Source: CAMLFJ01 sp035524955 | GTDB lineage: Bacteria > Methylomirabilota > Methylomirabilia > Rokubacteriales > CSP1-6 | Reading direction: 5' to 3' | Length of the DNA: 64,000 bases | Assembly (NCBI GenBank): GCA_035524955.1 | Contig: DATLFG010000086.1 | Coordinates: 1-64,000, forward strand | In this document: piece after piece, positions 37,301 to 45,069 of the stretch | Layout of the letters: every line of letters begins with the position of its first letter | Position numbering within the stretch: position 1 is the first letter of the stretch | The notes under the pieces: model-generated | Told to the model about the DNA's origin: nothing | What the model saw: only the letters and a program-made list of their open reading frames with translations | Databases searched by the model: none | Made by a program: the position numbers and the translations under genes

Positions 37301-38450
37301 TCGCCGCGGTCTCCTCGAGCGCGCGGCCGGCGTCGCGGCCGGCCGACTCCGCCGGAGACAGCCGAACCCGCAGCAGGGTCACCCGCCGCGGCTCGGGCGG
37401 GGACTGGTCCGCACCACCGTGGGTCCCCGGCGCCTCGGGCCGGCGCGCGGCGGGCGGACGCCCGCCGCGTCGGCGCTCGGGCGGCCCCTCGGGGGTGAGC
37501 CCCAGACGCTCGACGCGATAGCGGAGCGTGTTGCGGGGAAGCCCGAGCTGCGCGGCGGCGCGCGTGAAGTTCCATCCGGTGGCGCGGAGCACGTCCAGCA
37601 GCACGCTCCGCTCGCTCTCGTCCCCGGCATCGTCCGGCGTCGGGCCGCCGGCGGTCCCACCCGGCGGCACGGCGGCCACCAGCCCGAGCTGTCCGGCCGT
37701 CAGGCTCGGCCCGTCCGCGAGCAGCGCGGCGCGCTCCAGCACGTTGGCCAGCTCACGCACGTTGCCGGGCCACGAGTGGGCGAGCAGCGCCGCCTGCGCG
37801 TCCGGGGCCAGGGCCGCCGAGGCCAGCCCATAGTCCTCGCAGATCCGGGCCAGGAAGCGCTCCGCGAGGAGCAGCACGTCCTGGCCGCGCGCCCGCAATG
37901 GCGGGATCTCCAGCGTGACCACCGCGAGTCGGTGATAGAGATCTGCGCGGAACCGCCCCTCCCGCACGGCAGCCGCGAGGTCCTCGCTGGTGGCGGCGAT
38001 GATGGAGACGTCCAGCGGCTCGCTCCGGGTGCTGCCGAGGCGCCGGACGGTGCGCTCCTCGATGACCTTCAGGAGCTTGGACTGCAGCGGCGGCGGCAGG
38101 AGGCCCACCTCGTCGAGGAAGATGCTGCCTCCCGCGGCCGCCTGGAAGAGTCCAACCTTGGCCTGTCTCGCGTCGGTGAACGCCCCCCGCTCGAAGCCGA
38201 ACAGCTCGGCCTCGAGCAGCGTCTCCGGGATGGCCGCACAATTGACGTCCACAAAGGGGCTATTCGCTCGGTCGGCCCCGCGGTGGATCCCCGCCGCGAG
38301 AAGCCCCTTGCCGGTACCGGTCTCTCCCAGGATCAGGATCGGAGGCCGGCGCCGCGCCGAGCCGGACGCCGCCCGCAGCACGCGCGCCGCCTGCTGGCGC
38401 ACCGCCGCGATGGCCGGGCTCTCGCCCAGCAGCTCTTCGAGGGCCGTCAT
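34398..38450 (-). CDS. Giant fused regulator: AAA+ activator, Fis HTH, pseudo-cyclase, AAA_16 and TPRs
   Basis: About 1,350 residues. Residues 1-240 form a sigma54-type AAA+ module with Walker A G-E-T-G-T-G-K-G, G-A-F-T-D-A in place of G-A-F-T-G-A, and F-L-D-E-V-G. About 290-320 is a Fis-type HTH (F-T-R-A-A-A-Q-L-G-L-P-R-N-T-L-R-Y-R). About 365-520 resembles a class III cyclase-like domain lacking the metal-binding Asp residues (V-T-L-L-R-V-R-L, L-G-P-A-D-L-V-A-A-F-G). About 535-800 is a second P-loop domain (G-E-A-G-I-G-K-S, L-E-D-L-H-W-C-D). The rest is TPR-like to the end. Start is ATG 38450; 38,459 is an alternative. Ligand and targets are unknown. Confidence 0.8.
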   Translation of the reverse strand: MTALEELLGESPAIAAVRQQAARVLRAASGSARRRPPILILGETGTGKGLLAAGIHRGADRANSPFVDVNCAAIPETLLEAELFGFERGAFTDARQAKVGLFQAAAGGSIFLDEVGLLPPPLQSKLLKVIEERTVRRLGSTRSEPLDVSIIAATSEDLAAAVREGRFRADLYHRLAVVTLEIPPLRARGQDVLLLAERFLARICEDYGLASAALAPDAQAALLAHSWPGNVRELANVLERAALLADGPSLTAGQLGLVAAVPPGGTAGGPTPDDAGDESERSVLLDVLRATGWNFTRAAAQLGLPRNTLRYRVERLGLTPEGPPERRRGGRPPAARRPEAPGTHGGADQSPPEPRRVTLLRVRLSPAESAGRDAGRALEETAAKVRSFGGRIEELGPADLVAAFGIEPDEDAPRRAAYAALAVRTFAARARDGAGAEAPVKVVLHTALLPVTRTGTTLHVDPVARREAAHLLEPLLELIPAGSVAASAGASRFLARRFELAPLETAGGAAAGACRVIQHAEAGRTRFVGRERELRLLRECFELTAGGQGQVVTIVGEAGIGKSRLLRELQRRLGREATWIEGQALSFGRAMPFHPVIDMLRRAFRIGDTDPESVVGEKLERALRHLGPHTDETRPLLRYLLSLDPGDPGVLAMDPKRRHAAIVRATHRLAERGAELRPHVVVLEDLHWCDPATEDWITRLASGSSARRLLVLVTCRPGSRAMFAGWSHHTAIALSSLSREESLRIAGGLLGAVEIPPALQRLILDKAEGNPFFIEELVRSLQELGAVKPASDPAELAAGLDHVAVPDTVQEVILARTERLDEGLRHVLEVAAVIGRTVPFPLLRAVTGRPEEPLADELRGLQAAEFLRETRGFPELEHTFKHALTQDVAYGRVAPGRRRALHARIVRAIEELYPDRLGEHIERLAYHAMRGELWPAAVRYAHRAGTRAFDRSANREAVESFEHALAALAHLPESPETLAEAVDIRLAVRSALLQLGELRRIAGYLREAESLAAALGDQARLAWVWTYLTITHLFAGEPAEALAVGQRALAAAEAVGEVGLRASARTPLAHALRERGDYRRAVVLFREAIGALTGDLARERLGQAMPPSFYARSMAAFCLADLGEFGEAARLATESAEQTRALDLPFGLALAHVALGHTHLVQGRLEEATHALAGALDLIEARGLPTWFPWAAALQGYALVLSGRSSEGLDLLERAVERAQALPFLFGHSQWVAWLSHAHLLAGRPDEARRLADLALRLSRQRGERGYEAWALYVGGEVEAQRDSVAAATGLLRQALTLALDLEMRPLAARAHLALARLGGPDAERAAGEHRDAARRLLTALAMPVPPDDA

Positions 38451-38525
38451 GGGCCGCATGGTACCCGGAATTGAGCGACCGGCACAGACAAGCCGAGCGT
38501 GCGCCATTGCGCTACGATCTGGCCG

Positions 38526-40451
38526 ATGCGGACGATCCGGCTTCTCGTGATCTGGGCGGCGGTGGCGCTGGTCCTGCAGGCGTGGAGCGGGCTGACGGGA
38601 CCCGGCGCGCCCACGAGCCCGCTCGGCGGGGACGGCATCGTGCTCGCGCGACGTCCGACCGCGCCGATCGTGACGCTGTGGGCGCACTGGGAGGGGGGCT
38701 CCGAGGGCGGCGCGGGTTGGGTGGCCCTCGAGTCGCCCGGCGCGCCGCCCGCGGTGGGCGATGAGATCTACCTGCGCCGCCGCGTGCACCCGGGTTGGAA
38801 CCAGCTCGTCTGGGACGACCTGTCTCGGCTCCCGGCCGGGCTACCGGTGCGACTGCGGGTACTCGAGGGAGACGGCCTCGTGCGGGTCGCGCCGGTCCAC
38901 GCCTCGTCGTGGTACACGCTCGATCACGTGAGACCGCTGCGCGGGCTCCTGGCGGCGCTGCTGCTCGGCGGCGTCGCCGCCGGCGTGCTGGCCGGACGGG
39001 GCCTTCGCGCCGCCGCGTGGACACGACCGCGCCCCTGGCATCTGGCCGTCCTCGCCACCGCCGCCGGCGCTCTCGCCTTGCGGCTCCACACCCTGACCAC
39101 GCAGAGCTTCTGGTTCGACGAGGTGCTCACCGCGATCGGGGCCCAGAGCTTCGCCTGGGTGCTCTACAGCGCGCAGATCTTCGGGCACCCACCGCTGCAG
39201 TACCTGGTCGGCTGGGCGGCGGGCGGCGGGGCGGCCACCGAGGCGGCACTGCGCGCCCCCTTCGTCGCGGCCGGCGTGGGCGGCGTGGTGGTGATGGCGC
39301 TCCTCGGCCGGCGGCTCGTCGGGCCCGCCACGGGCCTGCTGGCCGCGGGCCTCCTCGCCATCTCTCCGTTCCACGTCGAGCTGTCGCAGCTCGCGCGGCC
39401 GTACGCGCTCCTCGTCCTCGCGGTGGGCCTGTCGTGGCTGGCACTCTTCCGGGCGCTCGAGCGGGGCGGGATCGCGGACTGGCTGGCATTCTCGGCCACG
39501 GCCGCGCTGGCGTTCTACACGCACTATCTCGGTGGGCAGGTGGTGCTGGTGCAGGCGGCCGTCGCGGCGGTCTGGGTCGCGCGGCGCCGCGGTGCGAACG
39601 GCCTCGCGGCCCTCCTGTCGTTCGCGGGCATCGCGCTGCTGCTCGCGCCGTGGGTCGAGGTGATCCGACCGCTGGCCGGGGCCCAGGTGGGCGCCGGAGA
39701 CCTCTCCACGGCCACGCTCGGCGAGTTCATCAAGGACGTGCTGATTCCCGAGCAGGTCGGCTCCGGCCTGCCGGGGCTTCTGACGGGCGCGTTGCTCCTC
39801 CTGGGCATCTGGGGACTTCGGAGGCGCCCGGAGGTCGCCCTGGCCGCGATCCTCGCCGTCACCGTCCCGATCGGCTTGCTGTGGGCGATCAACCCCGCAC
39901 ACGCCCTGGCCGGGCGGCACTTCGCCTTCGTGCAGCCGATGGTCACGCTCCTGGTCGCGCATGGGCTCGTCGTGGCCGGCCGCATCGTCGAGAGCGCCCT
40001 GTCGTGGCGACCCGCCATCGCCCGAGCGCGGCCGCGGCGCGCGATCGCCGCGACGGCCGCCGTCGCGCTGATCGTGGCGAGCCATCTTCCCGCCGGCGCC
40101 GCGCTCGGCGGATACTACCAGTGGCGCCGCGGCACCGACTGGCGAACGGTTGCGGACGTTCTGGATCGGCTCGTGGGGCCCGATGACGAGTTGGTGGCCA
40201 CCCTGGGTGCGGTGTACCCGCTGCGCCACTACTGGAGGCCCGCGGTGGACGAGATCGACGCCGAAGGGCTCCGGGCGCGCTCCCGGTCGGCGCCGCTGGC
40301 CCGGCGGACCTGGATCGTCACGATCGACGGCTGGGACTGGGCGCCGGAGCTCCACCAGTGGCTGGCCGCGCATGCCATCCGGGTGGGCGAAGTGCCCGCG
40401 TCCTGGAGCCGGGAGCGCGTCCACATCCACGCGGTGACGAAGCGCCGCTGA
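38526..40451 (+). CDS. GT39-type membrane glycosyltransferase
   Basis: The 641-residue protein has many transmembrane helices. After an N-terminal helix and a soluble part of about 120 residues, the GT39/PMT-like core begins. It contains T-T-Q-S-F-W-F-D-E-V-L-T near residue 195 (acidic catalytic loop), F-G-H-P-P-L-Q-Y near 220 and S-Q-L-A-R-P-Y-A-L near 290. The C-terminus is a small soluble domain. The family transfers sugars from polyprenyl phosphate to proteins or lipids. It is divergent from the giant regulator with 75 bp between, so both promoters lie there. Confidence 0.75.
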   Translation: MRTIRLLVIWAAVALVLQAWSGLTGPGAPTSPLGGDGIVLARRPTAPIVTLWAHWEGGSEGGAGWVALESPGAPPAVGDEIYLRRRVHPGWNQLVWDDLSRLPAGLPVRLRVLEGDGLVRVAPVHASSWYTLDHVRPLRGLLAALLLGGVAAGVLAGRGLRAAAWTRPRPWHLAVLATAAGALALRLHTLTTQSFWFDEVLTAIGAQSFAWVLYSAQIFGHPPLQYLVGWAAGGGAATEAALRAPFVAAGVGGVVVMALLGRRLVGPATGLLAAGLLAISPFHVELSQLARPYALLVLAVGLSWLALFRALERGGIADWLAFSATAALAFYTHYLGGQVVLVQAAVAAVWVARRRGANGLAALLSFAGIALLLAPWVEVIRPLAGAQVGAGDLSTATLGEFIKDVLIPEQVGSGLPGLLTGALLLLGIWGLRRRPEVALAAILAVTVPIGLLWAINPAHALAGRHFAFVQPMVTLLVAHGLVVAGRIVESALSWRPAIARARPRRAIAATAAVALIVASHLPAGAALGGYYQWRRGTDWRTVADVLDRLVGPDDELVATLGAVYPLRHYWRPAVDEIDAEGLRARSRSAPLARRTWIVTIDGWDWAPELHQWLAAHAIRVGEVPASWSRERVHIHAVTKRR

Positions 40452-40498
40452 GCGCATGACGCTCGCCATCGCCGGCATGGGGCACGCCGGGCCCGGGC

Positions 40499-40834
40499 TC
40501 ACGCCGGCGTATCGGCGGCGATCGTCGCGGCGGCGGCACGCACGCGGGCGAGCCCGGGCTCGAGGCGGGCGAGCAGGGCGGCGGCGCCGTCGAGGCGGCC
40601 CTCGCGCCCGAGGGCTTCGAGGGGGCCCACGACCGCGGTGGCCGCCACCGCCCCGAGGACCCGGAGGCTGCCGCTGAGGGTATGCGCGGCAGGGCGGCTG
40701 GGTCCGCGCCGGTGACGGCGTCGCGGATGGCCTGGAGGTGGCCGGGGGAATCCTCGAGGAAGATCGTCGGTGCCCGGAGCGTTGCGGCAGTGAGCGCCCG
40801 CCTTCCAAGGATCGCACGCGAATATGCTCACCAT
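40499..40834 (-). pseudogene. Broken HPt phosphotransfer domain
   Basis: The minus strand carries two HPt pieces in different frames: F-L-E-D-S-P-G-H-L-Q-A-I-R-D-A-V near 40,750, then A-A-H-T-L-S-G-S-L-R-V-L (phospho-accepting His) from about 40,690 to the stop at 40,499, ending A-A-A-T-I-A-A-D-T-P-A. A one-base change near 40,695 is needed to join them. The palindrome at 40,833 overlaps the upstream edge. It probably belonged to a hybrid phosphorelay protein. Confidence 0.45.
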
Positions 40835-40850
40835 TGGACCTAGGTCCAAT
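40833..40850. promoter_or_regulatory. Palindrome ATTGGAC-N4-GTCCAAT, site 1
   Basis: A perfect 18-bp palindrome (ATTGGACCTAGGTCCAAT). It shares both half-sites with 48,594-48,611 and differs by one half-site base from 42,124-42,141. Spacing N4 between 6-bp half-sites is what Crp/FNR-family dimers bind, and such a regulator is encoded at 42,337. Confidence 0.55.
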
Positions 40851-40878
40851 GTCGGCGCCGGGTGGGATGCGACAGCGT

Positions 40879-41500
40879 CTAGTACTTGAGCTCGAGCAGC
40901 GTGGTGATCTCGTGGCCGCCGAAGCCACGGGCACGGGGCGCATCGACGCCGTAGCCGTACCCCACGGCCAGCGTCAGGCCCCTGGTGAGGGCGAAGGAGA
41001 GGTTGGCGCCCACGCCCGCCAGACCGCGGCGGGGCAGGCGGTGGTTCGCGACGTAGGCCACCCGCGCATAGTCGCCCACGAGCTCGAGGTGGACGCGGTC
41101 CTGCCCGGGCCAGACCGGGAATCGATAGGAAACGTTCAGCAGCAGGTAACGCCGCGCAAAGATCTCGTCGGTATTGTAGCCGCGCAAGAGCAGGGGAACT
41201 CGGTTCGCATCCGGAGGCCGCCGCCCAGGCGGAATGCCGAGAGCGCGTCCGTATCCTGGGCGATGCCGGCGTTGAGGTAGGCGCTCGCCTGGGTCCCCCG
41301 GAACGTGAAGATCCCGCCCGCGCGGACCCACGTCCGCTGGGTGAGGTGCTTGCTCTCTTCGGGCTGCTCCGCGAAGCCATAGCGACCGGCGCTCTCGCGA
41401 TAGGCGACGCCGTGCCACAGCGACAGCTCCAGGGCGGCGGCGGGGTAGAGCTCCGGAGGCATGCCGCCCTGGCGGATTCCTACGCGTCCCTCGTAGGAAG
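40879..41500 (-). pseudogene. Outer-membrane beta-barrel fragment with frameshift
   Basis: A C-terminal barrel is encoded in two frames. The first reads Q-G-G-M-P-P-E-L-Y-P-A-A-A-L-E-L-S-L-W-H and R-L-G-G-G-L-R-M-R-T-E-F-P. After a one-base change near 41,195 it continues L-L-L-R-G-Y, A-R-R-Y-L-L-L-N-V-S-Y-R-F-P-V-W, and finally E-I-T-T-L-L-E-L-K-Y and stop. Strand alternation and a C-terminal aromatic residue fit an outer-membrane protein of the surface-antigen/ShlB-like type. The N-terminus is missing, replaced by a response-regulator domain. Confidence 0.5.
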
Positions 41501-41814
41501 GGCTTCGTGACGTAGTCGTCGGCGCCGGCGCCCAGACCATCGATGGCGTCCTCGCGTTCGGCGCGCGCCGTGAGCAGGATGATGTAGAGCGGTCGTACCT
41601 CCGTTCGCGCGCGAGCCCGGCGGCAGACCTCCACCCCGTCGAGTCCGGGCATCATCCAGTCCAGGATGGCCAGCGTCGGCGCGTCCTCCCGCTGCAGCGC
41701 GTCCCAGGCCGCGGCCCCGTCCGGGGTCGTGACCGGCTCGTGTCCCCACTTCTTGAGATGGGTCTCGAGCAGGAGTCGCGACACCCGATCATCTTCCGCG
41801 ACCAGGATCTTCAC
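41497..41814 (-). pseudogene. Truncated response-regulator receiver domain
   Basis: ATG 41814 opens a receiver domain with V-A-E-D-D (acidic pocket), phospho-acceptor Asp52 in A-I-L-D-W-M-M-P-G-L-D-G, L-L-T-A-R and Lys104 in Y-V-T-K-P-F. The family then ends abruptly at about residue 106, where the frame runs into the beta-barrel fragment. All receiver key residues are intact, but no output domain remains. Confidence 0.6.
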
Positions 41815-41842
41815 GCCGGGAGGTGAGGCCCGCGTGCCCGGC

Positions 41843-42064
41843 CTAGGAGCGCCGGTTCCCGACCACCACCAGGATGACGCCGCCGGCCAGCGCCAGCGCC
41901 CCCAGGATCGGGGGAAGCGGGATCGTCTTCTTCTTGTCCACCGAGGCCTGAAGGGGTCCCAGGTCGACGATCTTCTCGCGGGTCGTGTAGGTGATGCCCT
42001 GGTAGGCCAGCGCGAGAACGCCGATGACGATCAGCACGACGCCGACGAGCATGAGCGGTTTCAT
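41843..42064 (-). CDS. Small two-helix membrane protein (DUF3185-like)
   Basis: The 73-residue protein has two transmembrane helices (V-G-V-V-L-I-V-I-G-V-L-A-L-A-Y and G-A-L-A-L-A-G-G-V-I-L-V-V-V) separated by T-T-R-E-K-I-V-D-L-G-P-L, a pattern I recall from DUF3185 proteins. Function is unknown. A copy of the palindrome sits 60 bp upstream of its ATG, so it is a predicted target of the Crp/FNR regulator encoded divergently. Confidence 0.65.
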   Translation of the reverse strand: MKPLMLVGVVLIVIGVLALAYQGITYTTREKIVDLGPLQASVDKKKTIPLPPILGALALAGGVILVVVGNRRS

Positions 42065-42123
42065 GGATGCCTCCGTGTCGCAGCTCTCGGCGACCACGGT
42101 ACCCGGGGGGGAGCGGGGCGCCT

Positions 42124-42141
42124 AGTGGACGTTGGTCCAAT
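42124..42141. promoter_or_regulatory. Palindrome TTGGAC-N4-GTCCAA, site 2
   Basis: AGTGGAC-GTTG-GTCCAAT: the right half-site is perfect and the left has one mismatch. It lies between the DUF3185-like gene and the divergent Crp/FNR gene, 60 bp from the start of the former. Confidence 0.5.
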
Positions 42142-42225
42142 CACGGCCGGCCGGGCCCGGCCATGGGTCTCCGGCCACCGCGGCGCGAAGCCCCCACGGT
42201 GCACGGGCTGGGCGGCGTGATGCCG

Positions 42226-42249
42226 GTGTTCAAAGCGGGACAGCTTCCA
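42226..42249 (+). repeat. Dispersed 24-nt element, copy 1
   Basis: Contains GTGTTCAAAGCGGGACAG followed by CTTCC. Related copies occur at 44,771 and 48,790, each on the plus strand within about 20-90 bp of a gene start. This one is 88 bp before the Crp/FNR gene. Confidence 0.5.
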
Positions 42250-42336
42250 TGGAACGAAAGGTGTACGAATGACACCGTAACGTGCGAAGTGTCGGTGGCC
42301 GGGCGGTGAGCGACCCGGATGCGACGGAGGGCCGCG

Positions 42337-42990
42337 ATGGCACGCAAGCAACCTGCGGAGTTCGATGCGAAGGTGTTTCTCACCAAGGCCGGGACCGGAC
42401 GATTGGCCGCCCCGTACCGGAAGAAGCAGGTGATCTTCGCCCAGGGTGACCCCGCAGACGCCGTGTTCTACCTCGAGCGAGGCCAGATCAAGCTGACCGT
42501 GATCTCGGACCGCGGAAAGTCGGCGGTCGTGGCCATGCTCGGACGCGGCGACTTCTTCGGCGAAGGGTGTCTGGCCGGCCAGCCGGTGCGCATGGCCACC
42601 GCGTCGGCGATGAGCGAGGTGTCGGTGGTGCGGGTCGAGCGGGAGGCCATGGTCGGGCTCCTCCACGAGCGCACCACCTTCTCCGAGCGCTTCATGGCCC
42701 ATCTCCTGTCCCGCAACGTGCGCTTCGAGGAAGACCTGGTGGATCAGCTCTTCAATTCGAGCGAGAAGCGGTTGGCGCGGGTGCTCCTGTTGCTGGCCCG
42801 CTTCGGGAAGGAAGGGAAGACCGAGCCGGTGATTCCGAAGATCAGCCAGGAAGTCCTGGCCGAGATGGTCGGCACCACGCGGCCGCGGATCAGCGGGTTC
42901 ATGAACAAGTTCCGGAAGCTCGGCTTCATCGAGTACAACGGCGGGCTGCACATCCACAGCACCCTCCTCAATGTTCTCCTGCATGGGTAG
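42337..42990 (+). CDS. Crp/FNR-family transcriptional regulator
   Basis: The 217-residue protein has an N-terminal cyclic-nucleotide-binding-like beta-roll (Q-V-I-F-A-Q-G-D-P-A-D-A-V-F-Y-L near residue 30, G-D-F-F-G-E-G near 66) and a C-terminal winged HTH (I-S-Q-E-V-L-A-E-M-V-G-T-T-R-P-R-I-S near residue 167). No N-terminal FNR-type Fe-S Cys cluster is seen. GGAGG lies before ATG 42337. Palindromes with Crp/FNR geometry occur in this neighbourhood, including its own divergent intergenic region. Confidence 0.85.
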   Translation: MARKQPAEFDAKVFLTKAGTGRLAAPYRKKQVIFAQGDPADAVFYLERGQIKLTVISDRGKSAVVAMLGRGDFFGEGCLAGQPVRMATASAMSEVSVVRVEREAMVGLLHERTTFSERFMAHLLSRNVRFEEDLVDQLFNSSEKRLARVLLLLARFGKEGKTEPVIPKISQEVLAEMVGTTRPRISGFMNKFRKLGFIEYNGGLHIHSTLLNVLLHG

Positions 42991-43017
42991 GCGGGTGCTG
43001 GGCGTATCGGGACAAGG

Positions 43018-44712
43018 ATGACCAGTGGCCCGGTAAGGCATGCGGACGCGTCGGCCGGACCGACCGCCACCCTCGCGGACGTGGATATTCGCTCGGAGCT
43101 CGCGACGCGTCCCGCTCGGCCTGCCGACTCCGTGGGCCTGGACCGGGCGCTGGCGGCGCTCGCCCGGGAGATGACCGAGAACCCGCGCGGCATGCTCCAG
43201 AAGCTCGTCGAGGCGACCCTCGATCTGTGCCGGGCCGATACCGCCGGTCTCAGCCTGCTCGAAGGCGACGTGTTCCGGTGGGAAGCGGTGGCCGGGGTGT
43301 TCGCCTCGCACCGCGACGACACGATGCCCCGGGCCGCCAGCCCGTGCGGCGTGTGCATCGACGAGAACGTGACCCAGCTCATGTCTCTGCCGGATCGTCA
43401 CTTTCCGGCCCTGCGGGCGGAGCCGCGGTTCGTCGAGGCCCTGCTCGTTCCGTTCGAGGTTCGGGGCCGGCCGGTGGGAACGGTGTGGATCGTGAGCCAC
43501 TCCGACGAGCGGAAGTTCGACCGCGAGGATGAGCGGGTGGTCCGGACGCTCGCCCAGCTCGCGGCGGCCGGATGGCAGCTCTGGAACGCGCTCGAGGCCG
43601 CCGAGGACGCGAATCGGGGGAAGGACGCGTTCGTCGCCATGGTCGCCCACGAGCTGCGGAACCCGCTGGCCGCCATCTGCAACGCGGCGCATACCCTCCA
43701 GGAGGTGGATCCGGCGGGCCACGCCACCGCGGTGCTGGTGGTCGCCCGCCAATCGCAGCACCTCGCCAGAGTGGCGCATGACCTCCTCGACCTCTCGAGG
43801 ATCGGCCGGGGGAAGCTGGTGCTCCAGACCGGGCCCATCGAGCTTCAGACCGCCGTGGCGGCCGCCGTCGAGACGGTGCAGGCTCAGATCGGGCGTCGTG
43901 GGCAGACGCTCTCGGTGGAGCTGCCGGGCGCGCCGATCTGGCTCGCGGGTGACGCCGTCCGGATGGCCCAACTCCTGGCGAACCTTCTGGACAATGCCGC
44001 CAAGTACACCCCCGAAGGCGGCCAGATCTGGATCAGCGCGCGATCGACCGATGACCGGATCGAGATCGCCGTGCGGGACACCGGGATCGGCATTCCCGCG
44101 GAGAAGCTGGACGCCGTCTTCGATCTGTTCACCCAGCTCGACGCGTCGGCCGGGGGTCTTGGGCTCGGGCTGGCGCTGGTGCGGGACCTGGCGGCGCGGC
44201 ATGGAGGCAGTGTCGAAGCCACCAGCGAGGGCCCCGGCCGGGGCAGCCAGTTCACGGTACGGTTGCCGGCCCTGCCGGCGCCGCACCCGAGCCCGCCGGC
44301 GCCGCCGGTCCTCGAGGCGACGAAGACACCGAATCCCCGGCGCCTCCTCATCGTCGAGGACCATCCGGACGTCGCCGAGAGCCTGGCCCTGATCCTGCGA
44401 GGCGATGACCACGAGGTGCGGATCGCCCACGACGGGCCCGCGGCCCTTCAGGCGCTGAACCGGTTCAGGCCCGATGTGGTGCTGCTCGACGTGGGCCTGC
44501 CCGGGATGGACGGCTATCAGGTGGCTCGCCGGATGCGCGACGAAGCGCTGGAGTCCAGGCTGACGATCATCGCGCTGAGCGGGTACGGCCAGAGCGAGGA
44601 CCACAGCCGGTCCATGCAGGCCGGGTGCGACGCGCATCTGGTGAAGCCGGTGCACCCGAACCTCCTTCGCAGCATGCTCGGCGCCGAGACGCCGCTCCTG
44701 TCCTCGCGCTGA
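43018..44712 (+). CDS. GAF-domain hybrid histidine kinase with receiver domain
   Basis: The 564-residue cytosolic protein has a GAF domain (about 45-195), a HisKA with V-A-H-E-L-R-N-P-L (phospho-His near residue 212), an HATPase_c with N-L-L-D-N-A-A-K and G-T-G-I-type loops (D-T-G-I-G-I-P near 355) and a C-terminal receiver with D-V-G-L-P-G-M-D-G near residue 497 and V-K-P. No membrane segment. It starts 27 bp after the Crp/FNR gene and may share its transcript, linking a phosphorelay to that regulator. Confidence 0.85.
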   Translation: MTSGPVRHADASAGPTATLADVDIRSELATRPARPADSVGLDRALAALAREMTENPRGMLQKLVEATLDLCRADTAGLSLLEGDVFRWEAVAGVFASHRDDTMPRAASPCGVCIDENVTQLMSLPDRHFPALRAEPRFVEALLVPFEVRGRPVGTVWIVSHSDERKFDREDERVVRTLAQLAAAGWQLWNALEAAEDANRGKDAFVAMVAHELRNPLAAICNAAHTLQEVDPAGHATAVLVVARQSQHLARVAHDLLDLSRIGRGKLVLQTGPIELQTAVAAAVETVQAQIGRRGQTLSVELPGAPIWLAGDAVRMAQLLANLLDNAAKYTPEGGQIWISARSTDDRIEIAVRDTGIGIPAEKLDAVFDLFTQLDASAGGLGLGLALVRDLAARHGGSVEATSEGPGRGSQFTVRLPALPAPHPSPPAPPVLEATKTPNPRRLLIVEDHPDVAESLALILRGDDHEVRIAHDGPAALQALNRFRPDVVLLDVGLPGMDGYQVARRMRDEALESRLTIIALSGYGQSEDHSRSMQAGCDAHLVKPVHPNLLRSMLGAETPLLSSR

Positions 44713-44770
44713 GCCGGCGACAACCCTCCCCATGTCGGTCGGCGGCGTGTCCAGTTCGGGACGGGTTCCG

Positions 44771-44794
44771 GTGTTCAACTGGGAACAGATTCCG
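44771..44794 (+). repeat. Dispersed 24-nt element, copy 2
   Basis: GTGTTCAACTGGGAACAG then ATTCC; 41 bp before the small gene at 44,835. It is the most divergent copy. Confidence 0.4.
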
Positions 44795-44834
44795 GCCGGG
44801 GATGGGTGTATTCACGATGTAGAGGGATCCCTCG

Positions 44835-44990
44835 ATGATCGACGGCGTCCTGCGTGTCCTGGTCGTGGCGGTGGGTCTTCTGCTCATCTGGTGGCTCTGC
44901 GGCCCGGCGGCCCAGGGGGACCGGGCCGCGCGCCGGGAGGGGGACGATGCCCAAGAGAGCGATGCCCGGGTAGACGCCCGGAGCCGCTAG
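44835..44990 (+). CDS. Small single-pass membrane protein
   Basis: The 51-residue ORF has one helix (V-L-V-V-A-V-G-L-L-L-I-W-W-L) and a charged Asp/Arg-rich tail. It is preceded by the 24-nt element and AGAGGGATCC. No family recognised. Confidence 0.5.
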   Translation: MIDGVLRVLVVAVGLLLIWWLCGPAAQGDRAARREGDDAQESDARVDARSR

Positions 44991-45069
44991 CCCGAACCGG
45001 TACAGGGAGCCGATATTCGATCTGAAGTTCTCCGGAACCTTCCGAGCAGGGCGGCCCGGCCCGCCGGCG

